From NCBI GenBank assembly GCA_017622215.1, contig JAGARO010000006.1, forward strand, positions 1 to 64,000: a stretch of DNA of 64,000 bases. The letters run 5' to 3'. Under the pieces are notes generated by a model. It did no database searches and was not told the DNA's origin. It worked only from the letters and a program-made list of their open reading frames with translations. This document shows, piece after piece, positions 42,643 to 51,728 of the stretch. Source of the DNA: Clostridia bacterium. GTDB taxonomy: Bacteria; Bacillota; Clostridia; Monoglobales; Monoglobaceae. How positions within the stretch are numbered: the stretch's first letter is position 1; every line of letters begins with the position of its first letter. The position numbers were made by a program, and so were the translations under genes.

Positions 42643-44964
42643 ATGCAGAAAATATATACACCCCTCAAAAATGATTTTCAAAAGAAAATTGTCCCAAACG
42701 GGCTATCCTCCACAGAAATTTTTCTCTGTGTTATGGGGCTGTTCTTTTCAAGAGCTATGCCCTTTGGAGGTGTTGCACCTTTCGGGCTTTCCTTTCTTTC
42801 CACAAGACACAAAATGAGCCGTATTACAATTTATACATATATCGGGACTGTTATAGGCTCTCTCTGGCTCGGGGACAAGCTTCTCTCCATAAGATACATC
42901 TGTGCAGGCTTTCTTTATATGGCATCTTTATTTGTCCTTGAAAAAGGAGAGAAAACAACTCCTTTTGCATCAGCTGTAATTATCGGAATCTCATTGGCTG
43001 TTACAGAAAGTCTTATGATTTACTGGGCAGGATTTAAGGCTGAATACTTTTTAATAATGGTTTTCGATGTTGCTTTGGCTGTGGCAGGTTCATTCTTTTT
43101 CAGCAAGGCTGTATCCTTAATTAAATCAGGAAAAATTTCTTCCTACCGTCTTTCACAAAATGAAAAAAACTGCCTTGGTTTATTCTTTTCCCTATTTCTT
43201 ATGGGGCTTAACGGTCTCGAATTTACTTCGTATTTTTCTGTGTCCCATTTTGTCTGTATCCTTCTCCTTCTCCTTATTGCTGAATCCTCAGGAGCAGGCA
43301 TCGGAGGCAGTTCGGGAGTTATTTTAGGTCTTATTTCAGGACTTGGGACAGACTATCTTCTCCCTACAATCGGGGTCTTCGGTTTTAGTGGATTTCTCGC
43401 CGGAATGTTCTCCCGTTTCGGCAAGGGAGGTGCAGTTTCAGGACTTGCAATAGCTAACGCTGTTATTGCAATCTACATAAATGAAGTGGCTGACACCATT
43501 CTTACAATTTACGAAATTATCGGTTCAAGTATAGTTTTTGCACTTTTACCTGTAAAATTCTCCGTTTTTATCCGCACGCTACTCACACCTGAATCAAATG
43601 ACAGCCTGGAAAAACTTAAAAACGGACTTAACTCAAGACTTTCTGCTTTAATTCACGCCCTTTCAAATCTTGCCACATCTCTTTCGCGTTTTACGGCAAG
43701 CAGATGTACTGCTGACATTTCAACTGTTGGCAACAAAACAATAGACAATGTCTGCAGAAACTGTCAGCGTTATTCTTTATGTTGGGAGAAAAACTGCGAG
43801 GAAACAAAAAAAGCTTTTGGCGAAACAATATCTCTTCTCCGAAAAAACAGCAACATAAACAAAGGTATGCTTCCCGACATTCTCCGAAAAGACTGTGTAT
43901 TAGGGAACACCCTTTCCACTGAATTTAACAGACAGTACGAAATTTACACCCTTAAAAAAATTATTGACAGCAACATAAGACAAGGTCAGCTTTTAGCCAA
44001 AGACCAGCTTGAAGGCATATCCACTCTTATTGAGAACCTTGCAGAAGAGGTGGAGCACGATATAAATTTTGACACAGTATGCGCTGACAACATTCGTTTT
44101 GCACTTGAAAACAAAGGAATTCAGGTTTATGACATAAATGTCAACACCAACCGTTTCGGCAAGTGCAGAGTTGAACTGTCTCTTAAGAAAATATACTGGA
44201 GCAGTAAAAACAAATCCCTCATAACAAAAGTTTTATCAAATATCACAGGCTGTGATATTTCCATTGTACAGGTTTCCGAAGAAAATGACCTTATAATGCT
44301 CTCCGCAAGGGAGTGTGAACAATTTTATGTTGAGCACGGGGCTTTTGCTGTTACTTCTTCAAAGGAAAGCGGCGACAATTTTCACATTATAAATCTCTCT
44401 TCAGGAAAACTTGTTGCCATACTCTGCGACGGAATGGGCACAGGCCCTCTGGCATCACGGCAGAGTAAATTTGTCATCAGTCTTTTTGATGATTTTATCA
44501 AGGCGGGGTTCAGCGTTTCTCTGTCTATCCGTCTTATCAACTCCTTTATGGCTTTTAGACCCGACTCCGAAGTTTTTGTTACCATTGACATCTGCATTAT
44601 CGACCTCTATTCAGGAAAAACCGAATTCATTAAAACAGGGGGAGAACCTACATTCGTCCGTCGGGACAACCGTGTGGATACCATTTCTCTCTCTTCCTTG
44701 CCTGTAGGACTCGTTCCACAGCTTGTATCCGAAAAAAAATCAGGACAGCTTAAAGACGGGGATGCTGTCGTTATGGTAACAGACGGGCTTTCCTCCCGCA
44801 CCGAAAACAATTTATGGATTAGAAATTACATAAGTCAGTCCCAAATCCTTTCTCCTGAAAATTTCTCAAAAGAGCTTATTAACAAGGCAATTTCCAAAAA
44901 CAACGGTGAAATCAAAGACGATATGACCGTAATTACATTAAAGCTTAAAAGAAAATCTGCATAA
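42643..44964 (+). CDS. spoIIE: Stage II sporulation protein E phosphatase
   Basis: A 773-residue SpoIIE. About ten hydrophobic segments occupy residues 20-320, a central region with a CRNCQRYSLCW cysteine cluster follows (about 365-385), and the C-terminal 200 residues are a PP2C phosphatase: LCDGMGTGPLASRQSK, KTGGEPTFVRR, MVTDGLSSR and KDDMTVITL hold the metal-binding Asp residues. It dephosphorylates SpoIIAA in the forespore to release SigF and interacts with FtsZ. AAGGAGG precedes the ATG. Driven by a 0A-boxed promoter. Confidence 0.96.
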   Translation: MQKIYTPLKNDFQKKIVPNGLSSTEIFLCVMGLFFSRAMPFGGVAPFGLSFLSTRHKMSRITIYTYIGTVIGSLWLGDKLLSIRYICAGFLYMASLFVLEKGEKTTPFASAVIIGISLAVTESLMIYWAGFKAEYFLIMVFDVALAVAGSFFFSKAVSLIKSGKISSYRLSQNEKNCLGLFFSLFLMGLNGLEFTSYFSVSHFVCILLLLLIAESSGAGIGGSSGVILGLISGLGTDYLLPTIGVFGFSGFLAGMFSRFGKGGAVSGLAIANAVIAIYINEVADTILTIYEIIGSSIVFALLPVKFSVFIRTLLTPESNDSLEKLKNGLNSRLSALIHALSNLATSLSRFTASRCTADISTVGNKTIDNVCRNCQRYSLCWEKNCEETKKAFGETISLLRKNSNINKGMLPDILRKDCVLGNTLSTEFNRQYEIYTLKKIIDSNIRQGQLLAKDQLEGISTLIENLAEEVEHDINFDTVCADNIRFALENKGIQVYDINVNTNRFGKCRVELSLKKIYWSSKNKSLITKVLSNITGCDISIVQVSEENDLIMLSARECEQFYVEHGAFAVTSSKESGDNFHIINLSSGKLVAILCDGMGTGPLASRQSKFVISLFDDFIKAGFSVSLSIRLINSFMAFRPDSEVFVTIDICIIDLYSGKTEFIKTGGEPTFVRRDNRVDTISLSSLPVGLVPQLVSEKKSGQLKDGDAVVMVTDGLSSRTENNLWIRNYISQSQILSPENFSKELINKAISKNNGEIKDDMTVITLKLKRKSA

Positions 44965-44978
44965 TTTTCAAAATCTAC

Positions 44979-45007
44979 TTGAAATAGCTACTAAAAAATG
45001 GTAAAAT
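44979..45007 (+). promoter_or_regulatory. SigA promoter of galE
   Basis: TTGAAA (44979-44984) and TAAAAT (45002-45007), 17-bp spacer, 36 bp before the galE ATG. Confidence 0.7.
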
Positions 45008-45042
45008 GACTATAATTATTATTGTTTTTCGGAGGTGCTTTT

Positions 45043-46056
45043 ATGAATATATTAGTTACAGGCGGTGCAGGTTACATAGGTTCCCATACCTGTATTCAGC
45101 TTTTAAACGCAGGCTACGATGTTGTTGTTGTTGACAATCTTTCAAACAGCTCTGAAATTTCTTTAAATCGAGTTGAAGAAATTACAGGCAAATCCCTTAA
45201 ATTCTACAAGGTTGACTTGTGCGACATTGACGAGCTTCACAAGGTTTTTGAGGAAAATACATTTGACGCTGCTATCCACTTTGCAGGTCTTAAGGCTGTT
45301 GGAGAATCAGTTTCCATGCCTGTAAGATACTACGAAAACAACATTTTAAGCACACTTAATCTCTGCAAGGAAATGGCTGCACATGGCTGTAAAAAGCTTG
45401 TTTTCAGCTCTTCAGCCACAGTTTACGGCAATCCTCACACTGTTCCGATTACAGAGGATTTTCCTACTTCCTGTACCAACCCTTACGGCTGGACAAAATA
45501 TATGATTGAGCAGATTTTAAGAGATATTCACGTTTCTGACAAGGAATGGGATATTGCACTTTTAAGATATTTTAACCCTGTTGGCGCTCACGAAAGCGGA
45601 CTTATCGGGGAAGACCCGAAGGGTATTCCAAACAACTTAATGCCATACATTTCTCAGGTTGCTGTTGGCAAGCTTGAAAAGTTACACGTATTCGGCAACG
45701 ACTATGATACTCCTGACGGTACAGGCGTACGCGACTACATCCACGTAATTGACTTGGCTGACGGTCATCTTTGCGCTCTTAACAAAATCAAGGATTCTGT
45801 TGGAGTTGTTACCTACAACCTGGGCACAGGCACAGGCTACAGCGTTTTGGATATGGTTAAAGCATTCGGCAAAGCATCAGGCAAGGAAATCGCTTACCAG
45901 ATTGACCCTCGCAGACCGGGAGATGTTCCTGCTTGTTACGCTGACCCTAAAAAAGCAAGAGAGGAAATCGGCTTTGAGGCAAAGAAAACTCTCGAAGATA
46001 TGTGCCGTGATACATGGAACTGGCAACAGAAAAACCCTATGGGTTACAATAAATAA
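45043..46056 (+). CDS. galE: UDP-glucose 4-epimerase
   Basis: A 337-residue SDR epimerase interconverting UDP-glucose and UDP-galactose (possibly also the N-acetyl forms). NAD-binding GGAGYIGSH at residues 7-15, catalytic Ser in FSSSATVYG and Tyr-x-x-x-Lys in YGWTKYM. The start at 45043 follows GGAGG; the frame extends to 45022 without another site. It likely supplies nucleotide sugars for cell-surface polymers, possibly including the element's polysaccharide. Followed by a strong terminator. Confidence 0.95.
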   Translation: MNILVTGGAGYIGSHTCIQLLNAGYDVVVVDNLSNSSEISLNRVEEITGKSLKFYKVDLCDIDELHKVFEENTFDAAIHFAGLKAVGESVSMPVRYYENNILSTLNLCKEMAAHGCKKLVFSSSATVYGNPHTVPITEDFPTSCTNPYGWTKYMIEQILRDIHVSDKEWDIALLRYFNPVGAHESGLIGEDPKGIPNNLMPYISQVAVGKLEKLHVFGNDYDTPDGTGVRDYIHVIDLADGHLCALNKIKDSVGVVTYNLGTGTGYSVLDMVKAFGKASGKEIAYQIDPRRPGDVPACYADPKKAREEIGFEAKKTLEDMCRDTWNWQQKNPMGYNK

Positions 46057-46063
46057 AATGAAT

Positions 46064-46101
46064 TGCGATTTGCATTATATTGTTGCAAATCGCATTTTTT
46101 T
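46064..46101 (+). terminator. Terminator of galE
   Basis: 11-bp stem TGCGATTTGCA/TGCAAATCGCA, 9-nt loop, followed by seven T. Confidence 0.9.
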
Positions 46102-46141
46102 ATGGTAAAATATTTAAAGACAATTTATAGGAAGAAAGGCT

Positions 46142-46885
46142 GTGAAAATTATGAAAAAATTTGATGTTTTAGGCGTTAAAATTGCACATATTACAAATGC
46201 TGAAGCCCTTGAAATTTCCAAAGGACTTCTTGCTTCAGAGGGAGTTTCCAAAATTTTTACTCCTAACCCTGAAATAATTATGGCGGCACAGGAAGATACT
46301 GAACTTAAGGAAATCTTAAACTCTGCTGACCTTTGCACAGCCGACGGAATTGGTGTTGTTTATGCATCAAAAATTTTAGGTAAACCTCTTCCTGAAAGAG
46401 TTGCAGGCTTTGACCTTGCCTGCAGTCTTTTAGAGCACGTAAGCCACACAGGAGACGGTGTTTTCCTTTTCGGTGCAAAACCGGGAGTGGCTGAAATTGC
46501 AAAGGCAAAGCTCGAAAACAAGTACCCTGGAATTAAAGTTTCAGGCACAAGAAACGGATATTTTAAGGATGAGGATTGCGATGAAATTGTAGAAGAAATC
46601 AACAATTCAGGGGCAAAGCTTCTCCTTGTCTGTCTTGGTGCTCCAAAACAGGAAAAGTGGATTGCAAAATACGAAGACCGCTTAAATGTAAATCTCTGTA
46701 TGGGGGTCGGCGGAACTTTAGACGTTCTTGCGGGGACTGCAAAAAGAGCTCCTGAGGTTTTCATAAAGCTCAATTTAGAATGGGCATACAGATTTATGAA
46801 ACAGCCAAACAGAATTATAAGCCGTGGAAAAGCACTTCCGCAGTTTTTAATCAAAGTTATTAACTCAAAAGGAGAAAAGAAATGA
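46142..46885 (+). CDS. WecG/TagA/CpsF family glycosyltransferase (GT26)
   Basis: A 247-residue GT26 enzyme: TPNPEIIMAAQ, LCTADGIGVVYASKILG (catalytic Asp), VFLFGAKPGVAEIA, CLGAPKQEKWI, GVGGTLDVLAGTAKRAPE and a C-terminal RFMKQPNRI membrane-binding tail. In B. subtilis TagA adds ManNAc to undecaprenyl-PP-GlcNAc, starting the wall teichoic acid linkage unit. GTG 46142 or ATG 46151 could both serve as start. Overlaps the next gene by 4 bp; heads a run of coupled genes to mltG. Confidence 0.9.
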   Translation: MKIMKKFDVLGVKIAHITNAEALEISKGLLASEGVSKIFTPNPEIIMAAQEDTELKEILNSADLCTADGIGVVYASKILGKPLPERVAGFDLACSLLEHVSHTGDGVFLFGAKPGVAEIAKAKLENKYPGIKVSGTRNGYFKDEDCDEIVEEINNSGAKLLLVCLGAPKQEKWIAKYEDRLNVNLCMGVGGTLDVLAGTAKRAPEVFIKLNLEWAYRFMKQPNRIISRGKALPQFLIKVINSKGEKK

Positions 46886-47421
46886 TTTATATGTTTTTAG
46901 CTGACGGCTTTGAGGAAACTGAAGCTATTGCTACTTTGGATATGATAAGACGCGGGGATATCCTCGTACAGACTGTGAGCTGTGAAAAGGATTTATTTGT
47001 AACAGGAAATCACGGCATTACTGTTAAAGCTGACATAAGTCTTGGCTCTGTTTCCCTTGAGGAAATTGACGGCATTGTTCTTCCGGGGGGAATGCCGGGA
47101 ACACTTAACCTTAAAAACAATAAGGCTGTGGAGGAAATTATCCTCTACTGCTTTGAAAACAAAAAGCTCCTCTCCGCAATCTGTGCGGCGCCGATGATTC
47201 TGGGCAATCTCGGACTTTTAGAGGGACAGGAAGCAACCTGTTTCCCTGGGTTTGAACAGGAGCTTCACGGAGCAAAAGTCAGCGATGCTATCGCTGTAAC
47301 TTCAGACAATTTTATTACAGGCAAGGGTATGGGGGCTGCTGTTATTTTCGGAGCTCACATCATCAACTATTTTAAGCCTGACTTCGGGGAAAAGGTGTTG
47401 AAACAGATACATTATGCTTAA
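46882..47421 (+). CDS. DJ-1/PfpI family protein (YajL-like)
   Basis: A 179-residue DJ-1 superfamily protein. LADGFEETEAIATLDMIRRGD at the start, LPGGMPGTLNL and ICAAPMILGNLGLL with the reactive nucleophile Cys (about residue 100). Members act as glyoxalases or protein deglycases or chaperones; the exact activity is debated. Coupled to genes on both sides by overlaps. Confidence 0.92.
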   Translation: MIYMFLADGFEETEAIATLDMIRRGDILVQTVSCEKDLFVTGNHGITVKADISLGSVSLEEIDGIVLPGGMPGTLNLKNNKAVEEIILYCFENKKLLSAICAAPMILGNLGLLEGQEATCFPGFEQELHGAKVSDAIAVTSDNFITGKGMGAAVIFGAHIINYFKPDFGEKVLKQIHYA

Positions 47422-47983
47422 AGATGAAATGCGAAAAAAATTTACTGAAATAAGAGGGGAAATCCCTCACGATATCCGTGTTATGAAAAGTACAATGATA
47501 TGGAAGTATTTTTGCAACCTGTCATTCTACAAGGATGCGGAGATGATTATGACATACGTAAATACCAAGTCAGAGGTTACAACCTACCAGCTTATCCCTC
47601 TTCTTCTTGCACAGGGAAAGCGTGTCTGCGTTCCTAAATGCATAGGAGAAAGTCTTGTGCCTTACGAAATAACCGACCTTACACAGCTTTGTGCAGGGTC
47701 TTTCGGAGTTTTAGAGCCATCCCAGGACCTTATCGACAAGGGCGTTCTTAAGGAAGTTCCAAAAGATGAGATTGATATTTCAGTCTGCCCCGGACTTGCC
47801 TTTGACTTTCTTGGCTACCGTTTAGGCTACGGTAAGGGTTACTATGACAGATTTTTAAAGGATTTTCAGGGAATTAAAATCGGTTTCTCTTTCGATTCAT
47901 GTCTTTGCCCTGAAATCGAAGCAGACGAATTTGATATCCCTATGAATATTATTATTACAGAATCCGGAGTTGAGTACTGTTGA
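47414..47983 (+). CDS. 5-formyltetrahydrofolate cyclo-ligase
   Basis: A 189-residue MTHFS. N-terminal KDEMRKKFTEIRGEIP with substrate-contacting basic residues, YVNTKSEVTT, and the ATP/folate site PGLAFDFLGYRLGYGKGYYDRFL near residue 120. Converts 5-formyl-THF to methenyl-THF. Overlaps the DJ-1 gene by 8 bp and the next gene by 4 bp. Confidence 0.95.
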   Translation: MLKDEMRKKFTEIRGEIPHDIRVMKSTMIWKYFCNLSFYKDAEMIMTYVNTKSEVTTYQLIPLLLAQGKRVCVPKCIGESLVPYEITDLTQLCAGSFGVLEPSQDLIDKGVLKEVPKDEIDISVCPGLAFDFLGYRLGYGKGYYDRFLKDFQGIKIGFSFDSCLCPEIEADEFDIPMNIIITESGVEYC

Positions 47984-48876
47984 AGCAAGGTTATGAGGAG
48001 ATAAAAAGAATAAAGCAGGTCCGTTGGCTTGTCTTCGGCATTGTCTTAGCTCAGTTTGCATCTGAGCTTATTATGGATGCCCTGGCAAGCTTTATGGCAA
48101 AGCCTTTTAATCCTTATCTGGAAATTGCAATTGTTGAAATTTTTACCTTTATTATTCCTTTTTCAATTTATGGCAAAAATTTCAAGAACAGTAAAAATAC
48201 AGTTGAAGAGCTTAACATGTCTCCTATGAAACTTTCCCACATCTTTCTGATTATTCCTCTTGCAATCTCGGGACAGTTCATTATGCAACTTTTAGACGTT
48301 CCCGGCTGGCTTATCTTAAACAGCCTGGGCAGAAATGCCGTTACAACTGTTTTGCCAAAAAGTTTTGGCAACATTTTTCTCGCTGTAATTGCAATCGGAA
48401 TTATCCCTGCTTTCCTTGAGGAAATATGGATGAGAGGCATTGTGTTCGGGGTTTTCAGCCGTGTCAGCACTTTTGTGGCTGTTATGTTTACAACCATAAT
48501 TTTTGCAATACTTCACGTTAATCCTGCTGAAATTCTCGGCATCATTTTCCTTGGATTTATGGCCTGTCTTTTGGTTATCCGCACAGGCTCACTTTATTCT
48601 GCAATTTTATTCCACCTTGTTATAAATATATCTTCCATTTTTGCAACCTACGGTATGGAAAATCTGGAAAATGCCAACACAATTATTGTTCTTATGGCTT
48701 TGTCAGTTATAGTTTTTGCACTACTTCTTTTCCTCTTCCTTAAAACTACAAAGCCTATGATTATCAAAAAATACAAAAGAGAAAAGAAAATGCTTGCGTC
48801 AAGTCTTTTAAGCCTCCCTGTTCTTCTGAGTTTTGCTCTTATTATTATCAAAATCTGGCTTAAGAGTACACTGTAA
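47980..48876 (+). CDS. CPBP family intramembrane metalloprotease
   Basis: A 298-residue polytopic protein with about eight helices and the CPBP (ABI) motifs: PAFLEEIWMRG (EExxxR), FAILHVNPAEI (FxxxH) and a later YSAILFHLVINI His. These act as type II CAAX-like or Rce1-like proteases. A TTG start at 47980 overlaps the stop before it; CCGGAG is ten bases upstream and no in-frame ATG offers a better start. Confidence 0.87.
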   Translation: MKQGYEEIKRIKQVRWLVFGIVLAQFASELIMDALASFMAKPFNPYLEIAIVEIFTFIIPFSIYGKNFKNSKNTVEELNMSPMKLSHIFLIIPLAISGQFIMQLLDVPGWLILNSLGRNAVTTVLPKSFGNIFLAVIAIGIIPAFLEEIWMRGIVFGVFSRVSTFVAVMFTTIIFAILHVNPAEILGIIFLGFMACLLVIRTGSLYSAILFHLVINISSIFATYGMENLENANTIIVLMALSVIVFALLLFLFLKTTKPMIIKKYKREKKMLASSLLSLPVLLSFALIIIKIWLKSTL

Positions 48877-48900
48877 GCAATAACCTTTGGGGTGATGGTT

Positions 48901-49899
48901 ATGAAAAAATTTATAAAAATTGCATTGGCAATTGCAATTCTCATTTTAATAGTCGGACTTATCTTCGTTTCAGCTGAAGTTCTCGGGCTTGGCAAAGGTG
49001 AAGATATCGTCGTAAACATCCCTGAGGGAGTAAACAACCGTGGGATTGTGAAAATTCTTGAAAATGACGGAATAATTGAGCATCCCAACATTTTTCTTGC
49101 TTTAATCAAGCTTAAACAGCCTGTTTTTCAGTGCGGTATGCACACCTTAGGCACAAAAGAAAACTATTTTTCCATAATAAAAAAGCTTATTGATTTCCCT
49201 GATGCAGGGTATGATAACATTGTGAAATTCACAATTCCTGAGGGCTACGAAGTCAAGGATATTGCAAAGCATCTTCACGGACTTGGATATGCTGACTACG
49301 ACAAATTTATCGAAGAAGTAAACACTGGAAGCTTTGACTATGCCTTTCTAGATGGCATCGACAGAAAAGAATATCGTTTAGAGGGATACCTTTTCCCTGC
49401 AACCTACGAAATTGTTTTAGGGGAAAGCGAACACAGCATTATAAACCGTATGCTTGAAGCATTTGAGCTTAACATTCTTCCTCTCTACGAAGAAAGCAAA
49501 ACCGAAAAAACCTTAGACGAAGTCATTATTATGGCGTCAGTTGTTGAAAGAGAGGCTGCAAACGACGAAGAACGAGGAAAGGTTGCATCTGTTTTCTACA
49601 ACCGTCTTGAGGCAGGTATGACACTCTCCTCCTGCGCAACTGTGCAGTACATTATTGGAGAGAGAAAGGATGTCCTCTCAAACAGAGATATTGAAATTAA
49701 ATCTCCATACAATACATATAAAAACCCAGGACTTCCATACGGACCTATTGCCTCGCCGGGTGTGAACTCTGTTAAGGCAACACTTTACCCTGAGGATACT
49801 GATTTCTACTACTTTGCCGCAACAAAGGACGGCTCGTACAACGTGTTCACAAAAACAGGCGAAGAACACTTAAAAACTGTAAAGGAGCTTCAGAAATGA
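48901..49899 (+). CDS. mltG: Endolytic murein transglycosylase MltG
   Basis: A 332-residue membrane-anchored YceG/MltG. One N-terminal helix (residues 5-25), a LysM-like region, and a catalytic domain with VVEREAANDEERGKVASVFYNRL (catalytic Glu) and NTYKNPGLPYGPIASPG. It cuts nascent glycan strands to set their length. ATG 48901 follows GGGGTGAT; the GTG at 48892 overlaps it. Confidence 0.94.
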   Translation: MKKFIKIALAIAILILIVGLIFVSAEVLGLGKGEDIVVNIPEGVNNRGIVKILENDGIIEHPNIFLALIKLKQPVFQCGMHTLGTKENYFSIIKKLIDFPDAGYDNIVKFTIPEGYEVKDIAKHLHGLGYADYDKFIEEVNTGSFDYAFLDGIDRKEYRLEGYLFPATYEIVLGESEHSIINRMLEAFELNILPLYEESKTEKTLDEVIIMASVVEREAANDEERGKVASVFYNRLEAGMTLSSCATVQYIIGERKDVLSNRDIEIKSPYNTYKNPGLPYGPIASPGVNSVKATLYPEDTDFYYFAATKDGSYNVFTKTGEEHLKTVKELQK

Positions 49900-50555
49900 G
49901 AGCTTTAATTGAAGACGACAACATAAATTATGAATACATAATCCGTTATTTAAGGGACAGCATCCCTGAAAGACAGGGACTTTTAAAGGAAATGGAGGAG
50001 TTTGCACATACATACTCTGTTCCTATTTCACAGCCTGAGAGCATCCGTTTTATTGAGGTGCTTCTTAAAATCAAACCTGCCGAAAAAATACTTGAAGTGG
50101 GGACCGCTATCGGCTACTCTGCAATTATTATGGCAGAGGCTTCAAGGGGCGAGGTTACCACTATCGAACTCAGCGACGACGCCTACCGCAAAGCCAACGA
50201 ATTTATTTCAAGAAGTGATGTAGCAGACAAAATCAACGTAATTCACGGCGATGCAAACGAAATTTTGCCTACCCTTGATGGCTCATTCGATTTTATATTT
50301 GTTGACGCTGCAAAGGGACAATATATGGAGTTTCTTCCTCACTGTATGAGGCTATTGAAAAAAGGCGGAGTTCTCGTTTCAGACAACATACTTTATAAGG
50401 GTATGACTGCAACCGACGAGCTTTTAACTCACAGAAAAATCACTATTGTAAAAAGGCTCCGTTCCTACATCGAAACCCTTAAAGAAAGCAAAGAATTATC
50501 CACTGCAATTATCCCAATCGGAGACGGAATTGCACTCAGTTTCAAAGAAGTTTAA
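49896..50555 (+). CDS. SAM-dependent O-methyltransferase (family 3)
   Basis: A 219-residue class I methyltransferase of the TrmR/caffeoyl-CoA-like group. SAM motif ILEVGTAIGYSAIIMAE near residue 65, FDFIFVDAAKGQYMEF near 128, VLVSDNILYKG near 160. Related TrmR in B. subtilis methylates hydroxyuridine at tRNA position 34, so a tRNA substrate is the best guess. Overlaps mltG by 4 bp, the same order seen in many Firmicutes. Confidence 0.9.
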   Translation: MRALIEDDNINYEYIIRYLRDSIPERQGLLKEMEEFAHTYSVPISQPESIRFIEVLLKIKPAEKILEVGTAIGYSAIIMAEASRGEVTTIELSDDAYRKANEFISRSDVADKINVIHGDANEILPTLDGSFDFIFVDAAKGQYMEFLPHCMRLLKKGGVLVSDNILYKGMTATDELLTHRKITIVKRLRSYIETLKESKELSTAIIPIGDGIALSFKEV

Positions 50556-50573
50556 TATTTTCAGGAGGAAAAT

Positions 50574-51698
50574 ATGACAGGTTACAACACCTTCTCAACT
50601 ACTAAAAAAGATATTGTAAAAAAACTTGATATGCCCCTTTCAATCTATACCCTTATTGCTGTTATATGGGGTATAATTATGATTGCAAGTGCTTCCTCCT
50701 CCCCTGTTAAGCACGTTGCAGTGCAGACTGTTGCTTCCTGTCTAGGTCTCGTGGGAATTTTTATGATAATAATCTGGGACTATGAATATCTGGCAGGAAT
50801 TTCAAAGTTCCTCTACCTTGGTTCTGCTTTTCTCCTCACAATTGTCCTTATCCCCGGCATCGGGTCTATGGCAAACGGAGCGAGAAGCTGGTTCAGAATT
50901 GGAAATCTTATCAGTATTCAGCCTGCTGAAATTGGGAAGCTCTTTTTTATTATCACCTTTTCCAACCTGCTCTCTGCAAGAGAAGACGCCATTGATGACC
51001 CTATGAATGTTATTGCATTTCTCCTGCATCTTGCAATTCCTATCGGCTTAATACTTCTGCAACCTGACCTCGGGACTGCATTTGTATTTTTCTTTATTTT
51101 CTTTGTACTCCTTTTCGTAGCAGGTATTTCCTGGAAATACATTTTGGGAGCTTTGGGAACTCTTGTTCCTGTTATTCCTGTTTTATGGTTCTTTGTTCTC
51201 AAGGACTATCAGAAACTACGAATTATAAACCTTTTTCATCCTGAAAATGACCCGTCAGGCTCGGGCTATCATGTTGTTCAGTCCAAAATTACCATTGGCT
51301 CCGGACAGCTTACGGGCACAGGGCTGTTTGGTGGCGCAAGTCAGTACAACAACTTCCTCCCTGAACGCCACACAGACTTTATTTTTTCTGTAATCTGCGA
51401 AGAGCTTGGACTTATCGGCGGTCTTTTATGTATAGCACTTCTTATTGCAATTATTGTCCGCTGTATTCAGATTGGTTTAAATTCCAAAAACAGCCTTGGA
51501 AAATACATCTGTCTTGGGGTTGCCGCTATGTTTACATTCCACGTTTTTGAAAACATCGGCATGTGCATTGGGATTATGCCTGTTACAGGCATTCCTCTGC
51601 CTTTCTTCACCTACGGAGGCTCGTCAATCCTGACCAACCTTATAGCAATCGGACTTGTTCTTAACGTTGACTACCGAAGTAAACAGATAAACATATAA
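50574..51698 (+). CDS. rodA: RodA/FtsW family peptidoglycan polymerase
   Basis: A 374-residue SEDS protein with about ten helices. Characteristic LQPDLGTAFVFFF (with the catalytic Asp region), FLPERHTDFIFSVICEELGLIGG, and MPVTGIPLPFFTYGGSS. FtsW, RodA and SpoVE are close; no divisome neighbours are present and the length and motifs fit RodA. AGGAGG precedes the ATG. Ends with a terminator. Confidence 0.9.
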   Translation: MTGYNTFSTTKKDIVKKLDMPLSIYTLIAVIWGIIMIASASSSPVKHVAVQTVASCLGLVGIFMIIIWDYEYLAGISKFLYLGSAFLLTIVLIPGIGSMANGARSWFRIGNLISIQPAEIGKLFFIITFSNLLSAREDAIDDPMNVIAFLLHLAIPIGLILLQPDLGTAFVFFFIFFVLLFVAGISWKYILGALGTLVPVIPVLWFFVLKDYQKLRIINLFHPENDPSGSGYHVVQSKITIGSGQLTGTGLFGGASQYNNFLPERHTDFIFSVICEELGLIGGLLCIALLIAIIVRCIQIGLNSKNSLGKYICLGVAAMFTFHVFENIGMCIGIMPVTGIPLPFFTYGGSSILTNLIAIGLVLNVDYRSKQINI

Positions 51699-51702
51699 CA
51701 AA

Positions 51703-51728
51703 AAAAGAGGCTTATACAAGCCTCTTTT
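51703..51728. terminator. Bidirectional terminator between rodA and cca
   Basis: 11-bp stem AAAAGAGGCTT/AAGCCTCTTTT with 4-nt loop and A/T runs on both sides. Confidence 0.92.
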